This document shows positions 17,570 to 24,725 of a stretch of 64,000 nt of DNA, one piece after another. The first letter of the stretch is position 1; the number at the start of each line of letters is the position of its first letter. A program made the position numbers and the translations under genes. The DNA comes from Dictyobacter alpinus (GTDB lineage: Bacteria; Chloroflexota; Ktedonobacteria; Ktedonobacterales; Ktedonobacteraceae), in contig NZ_BIFT01000001.1 of assembly GCF_003967575.1 (NCBI RefSeq), positions 3,410,001 through 3,474,000 of the forward strand, given 5' to 3'. The notes under the pieces were generated by a model. It was not told the origin of the DNA. It saw only the letters and a program-made list of their open reading frames with translations, and ran no database searches.

Positions 17570-17916
17570 GTGATCCCTCCCCTTATCACGACCACGTCCC
17601 CGTAGTTACGGCCCTCAGCGGCCGTTTGTCACCCGCCGTAGCGTGGTGACCCGGTCTCCCCGCAATCCTGGAAGGAACAGACTGACTTGTGCCCTTACGC
17701 AGTGCCCAAAAGGAACCTCCCATGGATGATCTCACCCAGTGGTATCGCGGGGGAACTCTCTCTGCCGTAGGTGATAGAGGTGGGGGAGCCGAACCAGGAG
17801 GATAGCGAGCCACCACGCTGCGGCGGGTGGCAAGCGACCGCTGAGGGTCGCAGCTACGTTACATTTCCCGGGGGGCATGGATTTCATGAACATCAAATAC
17901 TATCTTAAAAAAGGAT
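17570..17916 (+). ncRNA. Structured element H, candidate non-coding RNA
   Basis: Arms 17601-17648 and 17811-17858 (48 nt each) are complementary over their full length. The differences between the first arm and the complement of the second are all transitions, so nearly every mismatch still pairs as G-U in RNA. They enclose about 160 nt of GC-rich sequence with further helices. The right flank CATGGATTTCATG ... ATCAAATACTATCTT matches the right terminus of the palindromic element family, so this looks like a family member with a different core. It has no credible open frame. It could be a MITE or an independent RNA; no RNA family was identified. Confidence 0.55.
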
Positions 17917-17949
17917 ATAAAAGCTCCTCTCATCACAGGTGAGAGGAGC
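17915..17949 (-). terminator. Intrinsic terminator of the TusA-like gene
   Basis: On the minus strand a GCTCCTCTC...GAGAGGAGC stem (17923-17949) is followed by a T-rich run. It ends the transcript of the TusA-like gene six bases after its stop. Confidence 0.75.
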
Positions 17950-17954
17950 ATAGA

Positions 17955-18203
17955 TCAGGAGATTTTTTTCTGGATGAGGTATTCATTAGTGAGGAGATTG
18001 GCCTGTAACAGGGTGTTTCCTGTGGTACGGCTCCAAACTTTGATATCTAGTGGCGCGGCAGGATCATTAGCAATGACGAGCAGCGTCTGGCCGGGTTCAA
18101 GGCCTACAAGAGCATCTTCGATGTTTTCCAATAAGCGGCTACATCCTTCTGTACCAAGATCAAGTATGCGATCTGCTCTGGTTGTTGTGTTTGAACCTTC
18201 CAT
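17955..18203 (-). CDS. TusA-like small sulfur-carrier-family protein
   Basis: 82 residues. The arrangement ILDLGTEGCSRLLENIEDAL then GLEPGQTLLVIANDPAAPLDI is the TusA/SirA/YeeD fold pattern (LDxxGxxCPxPxxxxxxAL ... GxxLxVxxxDPxxxxDI). The Cys is in the expected place but the following CPxP prolines are missing (EGCSRLL). TusA proteins relay sulfur as a Cys persulfide, for example to tRNA thiolation; the lone Cys leaves that possible, but the altered motif makes it uncertain. ATG at 18203 has GAAAGG upstream. It is a single gene with its own terminator and no sulfurtransferase partner adjacent. Confidence 0.7.
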   Translation of the reverse strand: MEGSNTTTRADRILDLGTEGCSRLLENIEDALVGLEPGQTLLVIANDPAAPLDIKVWSRTTGNTLLQANLLTNEYLIQKKIS

Positions 18204-18419
18204 GTTTGAAGCCTTTCAAGAGCAATTATGTTTATTGGATATCCAGTGAATTTTTTTGTTCGAACATATGCATCATGCGCCTGCAGAAAAGGCAGCGTGA
18301 TGAGGTTTTTATAATTGTAACATACGTTGCAGACTTTTTGGGTGTCCATTTCTGACAATGTTGATCAAGTTTCTATGGATATATTGGTCGTGCTCCTTTA
18401 GTGACAGGGATTTTTCCTG

Positions 18420-18560
18420 TTCTCCCAGAGGCCGCAAATAGACGTATTCTATATTCTCCCAGAAGCCGCAAATAAACAGTAATTCATGTGTGGAGTGTGT
18501 GGTGCGCGGTCGCAGCCGCGCACCACACACTCCACACTCCCATCTGGCGCCGCAGACGCC
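18420..18560 (+). repeat. Palindromic intergenic element, copy G, with flanking direct repeat
   Basis: A perfect 22-bp palindrome (arms 18488-18509 and 18516-18537, loop TCGCAG) is followed by GGCGCCGCAGACGCCCGG. Ahead of it a 21-nt sequence (TTCTCCCAGAGGCCGCAAAT-) occurs twice, at 18420-18440 and 18454-18474, with one difference. The overall plan resembles the other elements but the framework is more divergent. Confidence 0.65.
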
Positions 18561-18592
18561 CGGAAAAAGTTCTGCTTTTGATGAGTGGATGC

Positions 18593-18622
18593 TTGACAAA
18601 TGAGAGCTATTATAGCTACACT
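18593..18622 (+). promoter_or_regulatory. Candidate sigma-70-type promoter for the metG leader
   Basis: TTGACA (18593-18598), 18-base spacer, TACACT (18617-18622). It would start transcription near 18630 and give a leader of about 310 nt before metG, containing the Met-rich frame and the terminator. Confidence 0.55.
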
Positions 18623-18707
18623 TAGAAGAGACACCTTCGGGTATGGATTAGATATTCTTCTTCTGTTTTCTATTAAGCCTTTTTTGTGTTAGCGGGGTGA
18701 GATCACT

Positions 18708-18842
18708 TTGCAGCAGGCGCAGCGATTTTCTATGTCTAATAGTATGCGTATGTGCATGCCAATGCCTCAGATGATGGCTATGGCAGGCGGTAACGTGTCA
18801 TGTCTCTTTCCTGATCGATCGCTGAGATCCCTGAAAAGGTGA
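18708..18842 (+). CDS. Methionine-rich leader peptide upstream of metG
   Basis: A 44-codon frame starting at TTG 18708, with GGGGTGA seven bases upstream; an in-frame stop (18690-18692) blocks any earlier start. Reads LQQAQRF then SMSNSMRMCMPMPQMMAMA then GGNVSCLF and a basic tail RSLRSLKR, stop at 18842. Eight ATG codons fall within 17 codons (18732-18782). An alternative ATG start at 18732 gives 36 residues. The stop is 24 nt before a strong intrinsic terminator, which is 35 nt before metG. This is the layout of leader peptides such as pheM, trpL or hisL, where ribosome stalling at codons for the scarce amino acid prevents termination. I infer control of methionyl-tRNA synthetase by charged tRNA-Met. 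No homologue known to me. Confidence 0.7.
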   Translation: MQQAQRFSMSNSMRMCMPMPQMMAMAGGNVSCLFPDRSLRSLKR

Positions 18843-18866
18843 GTACTACAGAAGTTTAGATACTGG

Positions 18867-18907
18867 GAGGAGCGCAGATGACACGATCTGCGCTCCTCTC
18901 TTTTTGT
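18867..18907 (+). terminator. metG: Attenuator-type intrinsic terminator before metG
   Basis: Arms 18867-18879 and 18886-18898 (GAGGAGCGCAGAT and complement, loop GACACG) pair perfectly over 13 bp, followed by TCTTTTTGT. It lies inside the metG leader. A competing pairing is possible: CGCT (18820-18823) and TCCC (18828-18831), both within the end of the leader frame, can pair with AGCG (18871-18874) and GGGA (18865-18868), disrupting the terminator. That alternative is short (8 bp with an internal loop), so it is tentative. Confidence 0.85.
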
Positions 18908-18941
18908 GTTGTTTGTGGCTTGATTTTATGAGGGGATTACT

Positions 18942-20534
18942 ATGACATATAAACATTCTGAGGAGGATGAAGGTGGCGCGTCCCGCTATTATATTACGAC
19001 GGCCATTGATTATCCCAATGGCGCGCCGCATATTGGGCATGCGCTAGAGAAGGTCGCGGCCGATATTGTGGCGCGTTACCATCGTTTACGTGGTGATGAT
19101 ACTTTTTTTAGCATGGGCATTGATGAGAACAGTTTGCATGTTTTGCGTGCCGCCAATGAGCGGGGCATAGAGCCGCACGAGTGGATCAATACGCTGGACG
19201 AGACGTTCCGCAAAGTCTGGAAGGCGCTGGATATCTCTTACGACTATTGGATTCGAACCACGGAGGAGCGCCATCAACGCGCTTCACAAGAGATGTTTCG
19301 GCGGGCGCTGGCCAAAGGCGATATCTATAAAGACAACTACTCTGGCTGGTATTGTCCTAACTGCAATACTTTCTATGCTACTGAAGAACTCGTGAGTGGC
19401 CGCTGTCCCAACCATCCCTCGCTTTCGCCTGAATGGTTGCATGAAGATAACTACTTTTTTGCCCTTTCAAAATATGGTGAGCGCTTGCTGGCCCATATCG
19501 AGGCTCATCCAGACTTTATTGTTCCAGCATCGCGTAAAGCTGAAGTTGTGGGACTACTTAAGCAGGGGCTGAGGGATTTTTCGGTGTCGCGCCTGGTGCG
19601 CCCAGGAATTGAGGGCTGGGGTATTCCTGTACCAGACGATCCAAAGCATATTATCTATGTCTGGTTTGATGCTCTGACCAACTATCTGACGGCGGTTGGT
19701 TTTCCAGACGATGAGCAGAAGTTTGCTAACTACTGGCCGGCGGATGCCCATGTGATTGGTAAAGATATTACGCGTTTCCACTGTCTGTACTGGCCCGCCA
19801 TGCTCCTCTCCGCTGATCTGCCCCTACCAAAGCAGATTCCAGTGCATGGCTTTCTTTCCATTGAGAACCAGCGTATCTCAAAGACGCTTGGCAACGTGAT
19901 TGATCCAGTGAAGCTCATTGAGAATATTGGTGTGGATGCCGTACGCTATTATCTGGCGCGTAATCTTTTCTTTGCTTCGGATGGTGATTTCTCACGTACT
20001 GGTCTGGTACGTTTTTATAACGATGAACTGGGTAATGATTTAGGCAACCTCCTCAATCGTGTCGTCTCGATGATCAAGCGCTACCGCAAAGGTGCGGTGC
20101 CGCAACCGGGTCCAGTGGGTTCACGCGAAGAAGAGTTACAGGCCATTGCCCTCTCTACGCGTGAGCGTGCGGCCGCAGCCATTGAGAACTGGGAGATTGG
20201 CAATGCGCTGGGAATCATCTGGAATCTGGTACGTAGTGTCAATCAGTATATTGAGCATAGCGAGCCCTGGAAGCTAGCTAAACAGCCAGAGGCCGAGCCG
20301 CAACTGAATACCGTCCTATATTCAGCCGCCGAAGCCACCCGTATCCTGGCTATCTTGCTCGCCCCATTCATTCCAGCATCCTGTAACCGTATCAACGAGC
20401 AACTTGGTTTGCCGGGTATCCAGCCAGGTTCCTGGGAGACCCAGACTGATTGGGGCAGTATTCCCTTGACCAAGGTCGTGCCAGGATCACTATTATTCCC
20501 GCGTCTAGATGCTGAGGTTGCCACGACTTTATAG
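18942..20534 (+). CDS. metG: Methionyl-tRNA synthetase
   Basis: 530 residues. Charges tRNA-Met. Seen: TAIDYPNGAPHIGHALEKV (HIGH motif as PHIGHA), the connective-peptide zinc knuckle YCPNCNTFYATEELVSGRCP followed by NH, HIIYVWFDALTNYLTAVGF, DAHVIGKDITRFHCLYWPA, and the second signature QRISKTLGN. The KMSKS loop is thus degenerate: Ile for Met and Thr for the second Ser, keeping the catalytic Lys. The fourth zinc ligand appears to be His (CPNH). Length fits the short form without the C-terminal dimerisation domain. GAGGGG precedes ATG 18942. Expression is probably controlled by the Met-rich leader and terminator upstream. It ends before two palindromic elements and a terminator. Confidence 0.95.
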   Translation: MTYKHSEEDEGGASRYYITTAIDYPNGAPHIGHALEKVAADIVARYHRLRGDDTFFSMGIDENSLHVLRAANERGIEPHEWINTLDETFRKVWKALDISYDYWIRTTEERHQRASQEMFRRALAKGDIYKDNYSGWYCPNCNTFYATEELVSGRCPNHPSLSPEWLHEDNYFFALSKYGERLLAHIEAHPDFIVPASRKAEVVGLLKQGLRDFSVSRLVRPGIEGWGIPVPDDPKHIIYVWFDALTNYLTAVGFPDDEQKFANYWPADAHVIGKDITRFHCLYWPAMLLSADLPLPKQIPVHGFLSIENQRISKTLGNVIDPVKLIENIGVDAVRYYLARNLFFASDGDFSRTGLVRFYNDELGNDLGNLLNRVVSMIKRYRKGAVPQPGPVGSREEELQAIALSTRERAAAAIENWEIGNALGIIWNLVRSVNQYIEHSEPWKLAKQPEAEPQLNTVLYSAAEATRILAILLAPFIPASCNRINEQLGLPGIQPGSWETQTDWGSIPLTKVVPGSLLFPRLDAEVATTL

Positions 20535-20576
20535 TTGCCTTCAGCATCTCCTCGCTTAGAATGTGTGTCTTACTCC

Positions 20577-20705
20577 CATCCCAATGGCAGTGGTGTGTTT
20601 TCAGCCAGCCTGGGGAGCGCAGACGCCCCCATTCTTGTTTTCATCGTTGGTGCAGAAATGGCGCATTCGGCCATTTCTGTACCAACGATGAAAGAGGGTG
20701 TGAGC
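20577..20705 (+). repeat. Palindromic intergenic element, copy C
   Basis: Framework CCCAATGGCAGTGGTG ... CTGGGGAGCGCAGACGCCCCC and AAAGAGGGTGTGAGC, shared with the copy at 42.0 kb. Central palindrome: arms 20642-20662 and 20670-20690, 21 bp with one G-U compatible difference. Confidence 0.8.
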
Positions 20706-20734
20706 TGCTACGTTGCCGAAACACAGCGAGAGAA

Positions 20735-20973
20735 AAGACGGCCATCACGAGAGTCAGATACATTCTTAGAAGTGTCCGAATCCCATGAAATCCATGCCCC
20801 GTTATCGTTTTTCTCGCGCCTTTGGCGTTCCAACGCTTCTTTTACGTATGGTGTCAAAAAGTGTTCGGAGAACACTTTTTGACACCATACGTAAAAGAAG
20901 CGTTGGCCCTTTAGGGCCCGAGTGCGGTTGGCTGCACGCTCCACAATGAGAGTGGCAAACAAACACTATCTTT
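20735..20973 (-). repeat. Palindromic intergenic element, copy D (inverted orientation)
   Basis: Complement of the copy A/B/F framework, ending CAAACAAACACTATCTTT at 20956-20973. Its palindrome is the longest found: arms 20830-20866 and 20870-20906 pair perfectly over 37 bp with a GGA loop. It lies between metG and the terminator that follows. Confidence 0.85.
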
Positions 20974-21016
20974 AAAAAGGACAGCCGTTTTTTTAGTAGA
21001 ACGGCTGTCCTTTTTT
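20974..21016 (+). terminator. Intrinsic terminator, probably for metG
   Basis: GGACAGCCGTT and its complement form a stem followed by six T residues. No gene lies between it and metG, only the two palindromic elements, so these were probably inserted ahead of the metG terminator. Confidence 0.85.
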
Positions 21017-21213
21017 GCTTCTCACAATAGTCTTTATTGATATGAGGGGATTCCACTAAAACGATATATCGTTCGCTGCAGTTTCATTTTTATCCATTGT
21101 GTTTTATCGTATGTCAAGAGATTTGATAAAAGCTCCACCTTTACGTTTGATATAGTGGAACTATATTCTCATTAAGATGGTTGGAGCCATCTCTAGAAGG
21201 CAAGGGATATTAT

Positions 21214-21393
21214 ATGACTACATTTCTGGTCGCGTTTTTGATTATCCTTGTCGTATTACTTATAGCAGTCTTTGTACACCTCTCCATTGGATTTCATCGC
21301 ATTACGCGCTTGCATACAACGCGAAATGATAATTCGCAGCTTAAAGCTGGACGTCCACAGCTTGATGATATCATCTTTGATCAAACCCCTTAG
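21214..21393 (+). CDS. Small single-pass membrane protein
   Basis: 59 residues from ATG 21214 (AAGGCAAGGG upstream). One long hydrophobic segment TFLVAFLIILVVLLIAVFVH at residues 3-22 is followed by a short polar tail with basic residues (RITRLHTTR), so the C-terminus is probably cytoplasmic. No family is recognised. It stands alone between the metG terminator and another terminator at 21.5 kb. Confidence 0.6.
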   Translation: MTTFLVAFLIILVVLLIAVFVHLSIGFHRITRLHTTRNDNSQLKAGRPQLDDIIFDQTP

Positions 21394-21519
21394 TCTGTAC
21401 GCATGCAAATGTTTTACTACTCCTGGTATGTAGGCTCCTCTCTATGTGTAGTGGAGTGACCTCTCAATCTCCTATGTATGTAGCGTGGAGAACCTGATTT
21501 ATGGATAGGCATTTGGCGA
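21394..21519. other. Intergenic, nothing recognised
   Basis: The gap from 21394 to the glycosyltransferase start at 21821 holds only the terminator at 21520-21578. The in-frame extension of the glycosyltransferase back to 21548 would overlap that terminator and is not believed. Confidence 0.5.
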
Positions 21520-21578
21520 CATCCTCTCTATATCGCTCATTATACTAATGAGTACAGTAGAGAGGATGCTGTATTTTT
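21520..21578 (+). terminator. Intrinsic terminator or attenuator before the GT2 gene
   Basis: Arms 21520-21530 and 21558-21568 (CATCCTCTCTA and complement), with an inner CTCAT/ATGAG helix, followed by five T residues at 21574-21578. Either ends the small membrane-protein transcript or acts in the glycosyltransferase leader. Confidence 0.7.
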
Positions 21579-21820
21579 GGATCACCCTGGTAGACTGGAA
21601 GTGTGGTACAGGAAATGTAGCATGCACTGGATTTTACTGCAATGTACGAGCTTCAAGGTCCGACATAAGCGTTTACTTTCATTGGTGGAAGGGAATGTGG
21701 GGCAATGGTGATGAAATTCTCCCAACGCGACCAACTCCATCTGTACCTGCTCACATAGGCGTTAGCGGGCCATTTATTATTGCTGTACATACGCGATTTG
21801 GAGAAGGAGGTTATCATGCG

Positions 21821-22741
21821 ATGGGACTACGACAATTTTTTACGGAGTATGCTCAAGGAGCACCATTTTGTTCGCTAACACTGTGGCAAAAAGAGTCACT
21901 GGTAAGTCTGGCCACGGGACAATTAGCTATGTCTTCTCAAGAGGAGTGGTTGGTTCAAACCAGACCGCAAGGCGTATCCGCGCCGACCACAACTGAAGAA
22001 GCGCGTCTTGCACAGAGCCTGGCGGTAGTCTTGCCCGCTTACAATGAAGAGGCGGTAATCGAGAAAACAGTTTCTCTGGCGACTCTGGCACTACAGAAAT
22101 GGACCAACGACTTTGAAATTGTGGTGGTAAATGATGGGAGCCAGGATCGGACGCGCCAGATTGTCGAGCAATTGATTATCAGTGAGCCACGGATCCGCTT
22201 AATCAATCATCCTGTCAACAAGGGGTACGGTGCCGCTCTGGCAACAGGATTTCATGCTGTAAGCAAAGATCTGGTCTTTTTCATGGATTCGGATGGTCAG
22301 TTTGACATTGACGATTTGGAGCGTTTCTTCCCATTGATTGAGAACTATGATGCCGTCCTGGGTTATCGTAATCCACGCCATGATCCTTGGATTCGTAAAT
22401 TGAATGCCTGGGGTTGGAAGCAATTAGTCCGCCTCGCTTTTGGTATACAAGTACGCGATATTGACTGTGCCTTTAAACTGTATCGAGCGGATTTCTTTCA
22501 GTCCTTGAATCTGGAGACACGGGGAGCGATGATTAATACAGAAATTCTTTATAAGCTTAAGCGTGATGGCCGCACATATACCGAAGTCGGCGTCAAGCAT
22601 TTGCCACGTGAGGAAGGGCAGGCCACCGGTGCAAAGCCTCAAGTAATTATACGCGCCTTTAAAGAACTTTTTATTTATGCTCGTAAGTGGAGAAAAGAGG
22701 AATACGCAAAGTTGCGTTACCCCATGGCACTCCCTAAATAG
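21821..22741 (+). CDS. GT2-family glycosyltransferase (dolichol-phosphate-mannose-synthase-like)
   Basis: 306 residues from ATG 21821, downstream of a near-consensus AAGGAGG. The first 50 residues are not part of the domain. The GT-A domain begins LAVVLPAYNEEAVIEKTV, with EIVVVNDGSQDRTRQIVEQL (DGS), NKGYGAALATGF, and DLVFFMDSDGQFDIDDLERF (DxD as DSD). YNPRHD-like GYRNPRHDPWIRKL and VRDIDCAFKLYRADFF match polyprenyl-phosphate glycosyltransferases. It has no membrane segment after the domain, so it would act at the inner face, transferring a sugar to a lipid carrier or protein. Acceptor is unknown. Confidence 0.88.
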   Translation: MGLRQFFTEYAQGAPFCSLTLWQKESLVSLATGQLAMSSQEEWLVQTRPQGVSAPTTTEEARLAQSLAVVLPAYNEEAVIEKTVSLATLALQKWTNDFEIVVVNDGSQDRTRQIVEQLIISEPRIRLINHPVNKGYGAALATGFHAVSKDLVFFMDSDGQFDIDDLERFFPLIENYDAVLGYRNPRHDPWIRKLNAWGWKQLVRLAFGIQVRDIDCAFKLYRADFFQSLNLETRGAMINTEILYKLKRDGRTYTEVGVKHLPREEGQATGAKPQVIIRAFKELFIYARKWRKEEYAKLRYPMALPK

Positions 22742-22762
22742 TCGCATAGTTTCCAAGAGAGC

Positions 22763-22805
22763 GGGTCCTCCCAGCAGTAGTGTTGTTTTTCTGTTGGGAG
22801 GACCC
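22763..22805. terminator. Bidirectional hairpin between convergent genes
   Basis: Arms 22763-22776 and 22792-22805 pair over 14 bp with one G-U position. It separates the glycosyltransferase gene from the kinase gene on the other strand. Confidence 0.65.
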
Positions 22806-22830
22806 AGTTATCGTTTATTTATTGATCAAC

Positions 22831-24633
22831 CTAACTTTTTAAGCCCCAGCGATTAGCAAGTCTACGAGCCTTCTGAGCCTCTTGAGAATTACCAAGGGAT
22901 TCATAGACCTCCGATTTCAACAACCATGCGCGTGCATAATTCTTATCCATCTCGGTCGCTTCGTTTAATGCATCCAGGGCCGCTTTATTATGTCCCAGGC
23001 GAATAAGGCCTTCAGCTTTATTACACCAGGCTACCGCACTACGTGGATTGATGAGCAAGGCACGCGTATACGCATCGACAGCACCCGTAAAGTCATGAAG
23101 ACTCGAATGGGCATTGCCAAGGCCGTTCCAGGCATGGAAGCTTCTGGCATCAATCTTAAGTGCCTGTTCATATGAAGCCCAGGCCTCCTCCGGTTGATTC
23201 ATGTCCAGTTGGGTGTCTGCTTTCCCATTCCAGGCTGCCACATAGACAGGATCGATCGAGAGTGCCCGCTCGAAATGGACGAGAGCCTGTTGATAGCGTT
23301 GCAGTCGGTTAAGCGCGAGTCCAGCACTGACCCAGACGATAGCATTATTTGGCTCAATCTCCGTTGCCCGTTGATAGGACTCCAGAGCCTTGCGGTAGTT
23401 GCCCTGATTATAAAGTGCAGTGCCCTTACCATTCCAGGCATAGAAGTTACGCGGGTCCATGCGTAGCGCTTCCTCATATGCCATCAAGGCCTGAGAGTAG
23501 GATTGCTGTTTCAGGTATTGATCACCCTCACGGCACTTCTCGCGGATGCTGCCAGTACTATAACGGATACGTGAGCGTTGATATTGAGAACTTTGATCTG
23601 GTTCATAGCTACTACTAGGTACATAGCCCTTGTTTGTGTTTTTGATCTGGACCTGATTATCCCCTCCCTGGGCCGCGTTGGTTTCCCGGCGTGGCAGCAC
23701 AATAATCTGCTGCTCCTCTGCAAGTAAACCGCCATGTGAGCTACGCGTCCGTATAGTGGGACGATAGGCATAATCAAAGGCGCGCATAAACTCCATCATA
23801 TCAGCATAGCGATCCTCAGGATGCGAAGCCAGGGCACGCTGCATCACAATATCCATCCCTGAGGGTAGATCTGGATTCAAAGTAGTCACCGGCGGGATAG
23901 AGCCCCCTCGTGGATCAAGAGGATGATAGCCGGTAAGCAATTCATAAAGGACAACCGCGCTGCCATACTGATCGCTACGCGGGTCCACGATGCCACTACT
24001 TTGTTCGGGAGCCATATAGCCAACGGTTCCACGCACAGTAATTGTCTGGCCCACACGTGCCCCTGGTTCCAGGGAACGTGCGATACCGAAATCAGTAATC
24101 ACCAGGCGATAATCTTCCTGATGGATCAAAATGTTTTCTGGTTTAATATCACGATGAATAATTGGGCGTTGACGGGTATGAGCATAATACAGGGCATGAG
24201 CGAGCTGATGGAAATCATGAGTAACTTCCTGTATTGGTAAAGGGCCATTGACCTGTGCCAGCCGTGTACGTAGAGAACCAACCGTGTACAAAGGCATGAC
24301 AAGAAAGACGCTTGAGCCATCCTTACCATAATCTAGTATGGGAACGATGTTAGGGTGATCCAGCGTCGCAGCGATCCGTGCTTCACGCAGGAAATGATCG
24401 CGTTCATTCGGTGTGGTTTTACTGGGTAACAGCACCTTGATAGCAATGTGACGAGAAAGATTTTGGTCTATTCCACGAAATACCGCCGCGTATCCACCCT
24501 TGCTCAAGAGAGCCTCCACAACATAACGACCGGCCAATGCGGTGTCTAATAACGGCAGTGCACATGCTCTACAAAATAAATCGCTGTCCCGGTTGTCATA
24601 TCCGCAGTCAACCTGATCGGCGCAGCGTCGCAT
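22831..24633 (-). CDS. Ser/Thr protein kinase with N-terminal zinc ribbon and C-terminal TPR repeats
   Basis: 600 residues. Residues 4-25 carry CADQVDCGYDNRDSDLFCRAC, a zinc-ribbon-like Cys set. The Hanks-type kinase domain follows: glycine loop LLSKGGYAAVFRG, lysine in HIAIKVL, HRDIKPENILI, DFG in VITDFGIARSL, and GTVGYMAPEQS. Residues from about 375 form about seven TPR units (for example AWNGKGTALYNQGNYRKAL). All catalytic residues are present, so an active cytoplasmic kinase is expected, with TPRs recruiting partners. The start was set at 24633 by GGAGGAG. The upstream paralogous gene on the same strand keeps only a decayed kinase part. Confidence 0.92.
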   Translation of the reverse strand: MRRCADQVDCGYDNRDSDLFCRACALPLLDTALAGRYVVEALLSKGGYAAVFRGIDQNLSRHIAIKVLLPSKTTPNERDHFLREARIAATLDHPNIVPILDYGKDGSSVFLVMPLYTVGSLRTRLAQVNGPLPIQEVTHDFHQLAHALYYAHTRQRPIIHRDIKPENILIHQEDYRLVITDFGIARSLEPGARVGQTITVRGTVGYMAPEQSSGIVDPRSDQYGSAVVLYELLTGYHPLDPRGGSIPPVTTLNPDLPSGMDIVMQRALASHPEDRYADMMEFMRAFDYAYRPTIRTRSSHGGLLAEEQQIIVLPRRETNAAQGGDNQVQIKNTNKGYVPSSSYEPDQSSQYQRSRIRYSTGSIREKCREGDQYLKQQSYSQALMAYEEALRMDPRNFYAWNGKGTALYNQGNYRKALESYQRATEIEPNNAIVWVSAGLALNRLQRYQQALVHFERALSIDPVYVAAWNGKADTQLDMNQPEEAWASYEQALKIDARSFHAWNGLGNAHSSLHDFTGAVDAYTRALLINPRSAVAWCNKAEGLIRLGHNKAALDALNEATEMDKNYARAWLLKSEVYESLGNSQEAQKARRLANRWGLKS

Positions 24634-24725
24634 TCCCTCCTCCGTGTAGCGAAACACCCTTCTTAGGTGTCGAGATCTAAGGGCACCTGGTCAGTGGCAC
24701 CGACATTATAAACCTGTAGTTGGGA

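Noticed and set aside
18630..18941. T-box or SAM riboswitch in the metG leader
   Set aside because: No T-box consensus sequence and no SAM-riboswitch core recognised by eye; the leader-frame architecture explains the region better.
21548..21820. N-terminal extension of the GT2 enzyme
   Set aside because: Would begin inside a terminator hairpin; the near-consensus AAGGAGG before 21821 is better.
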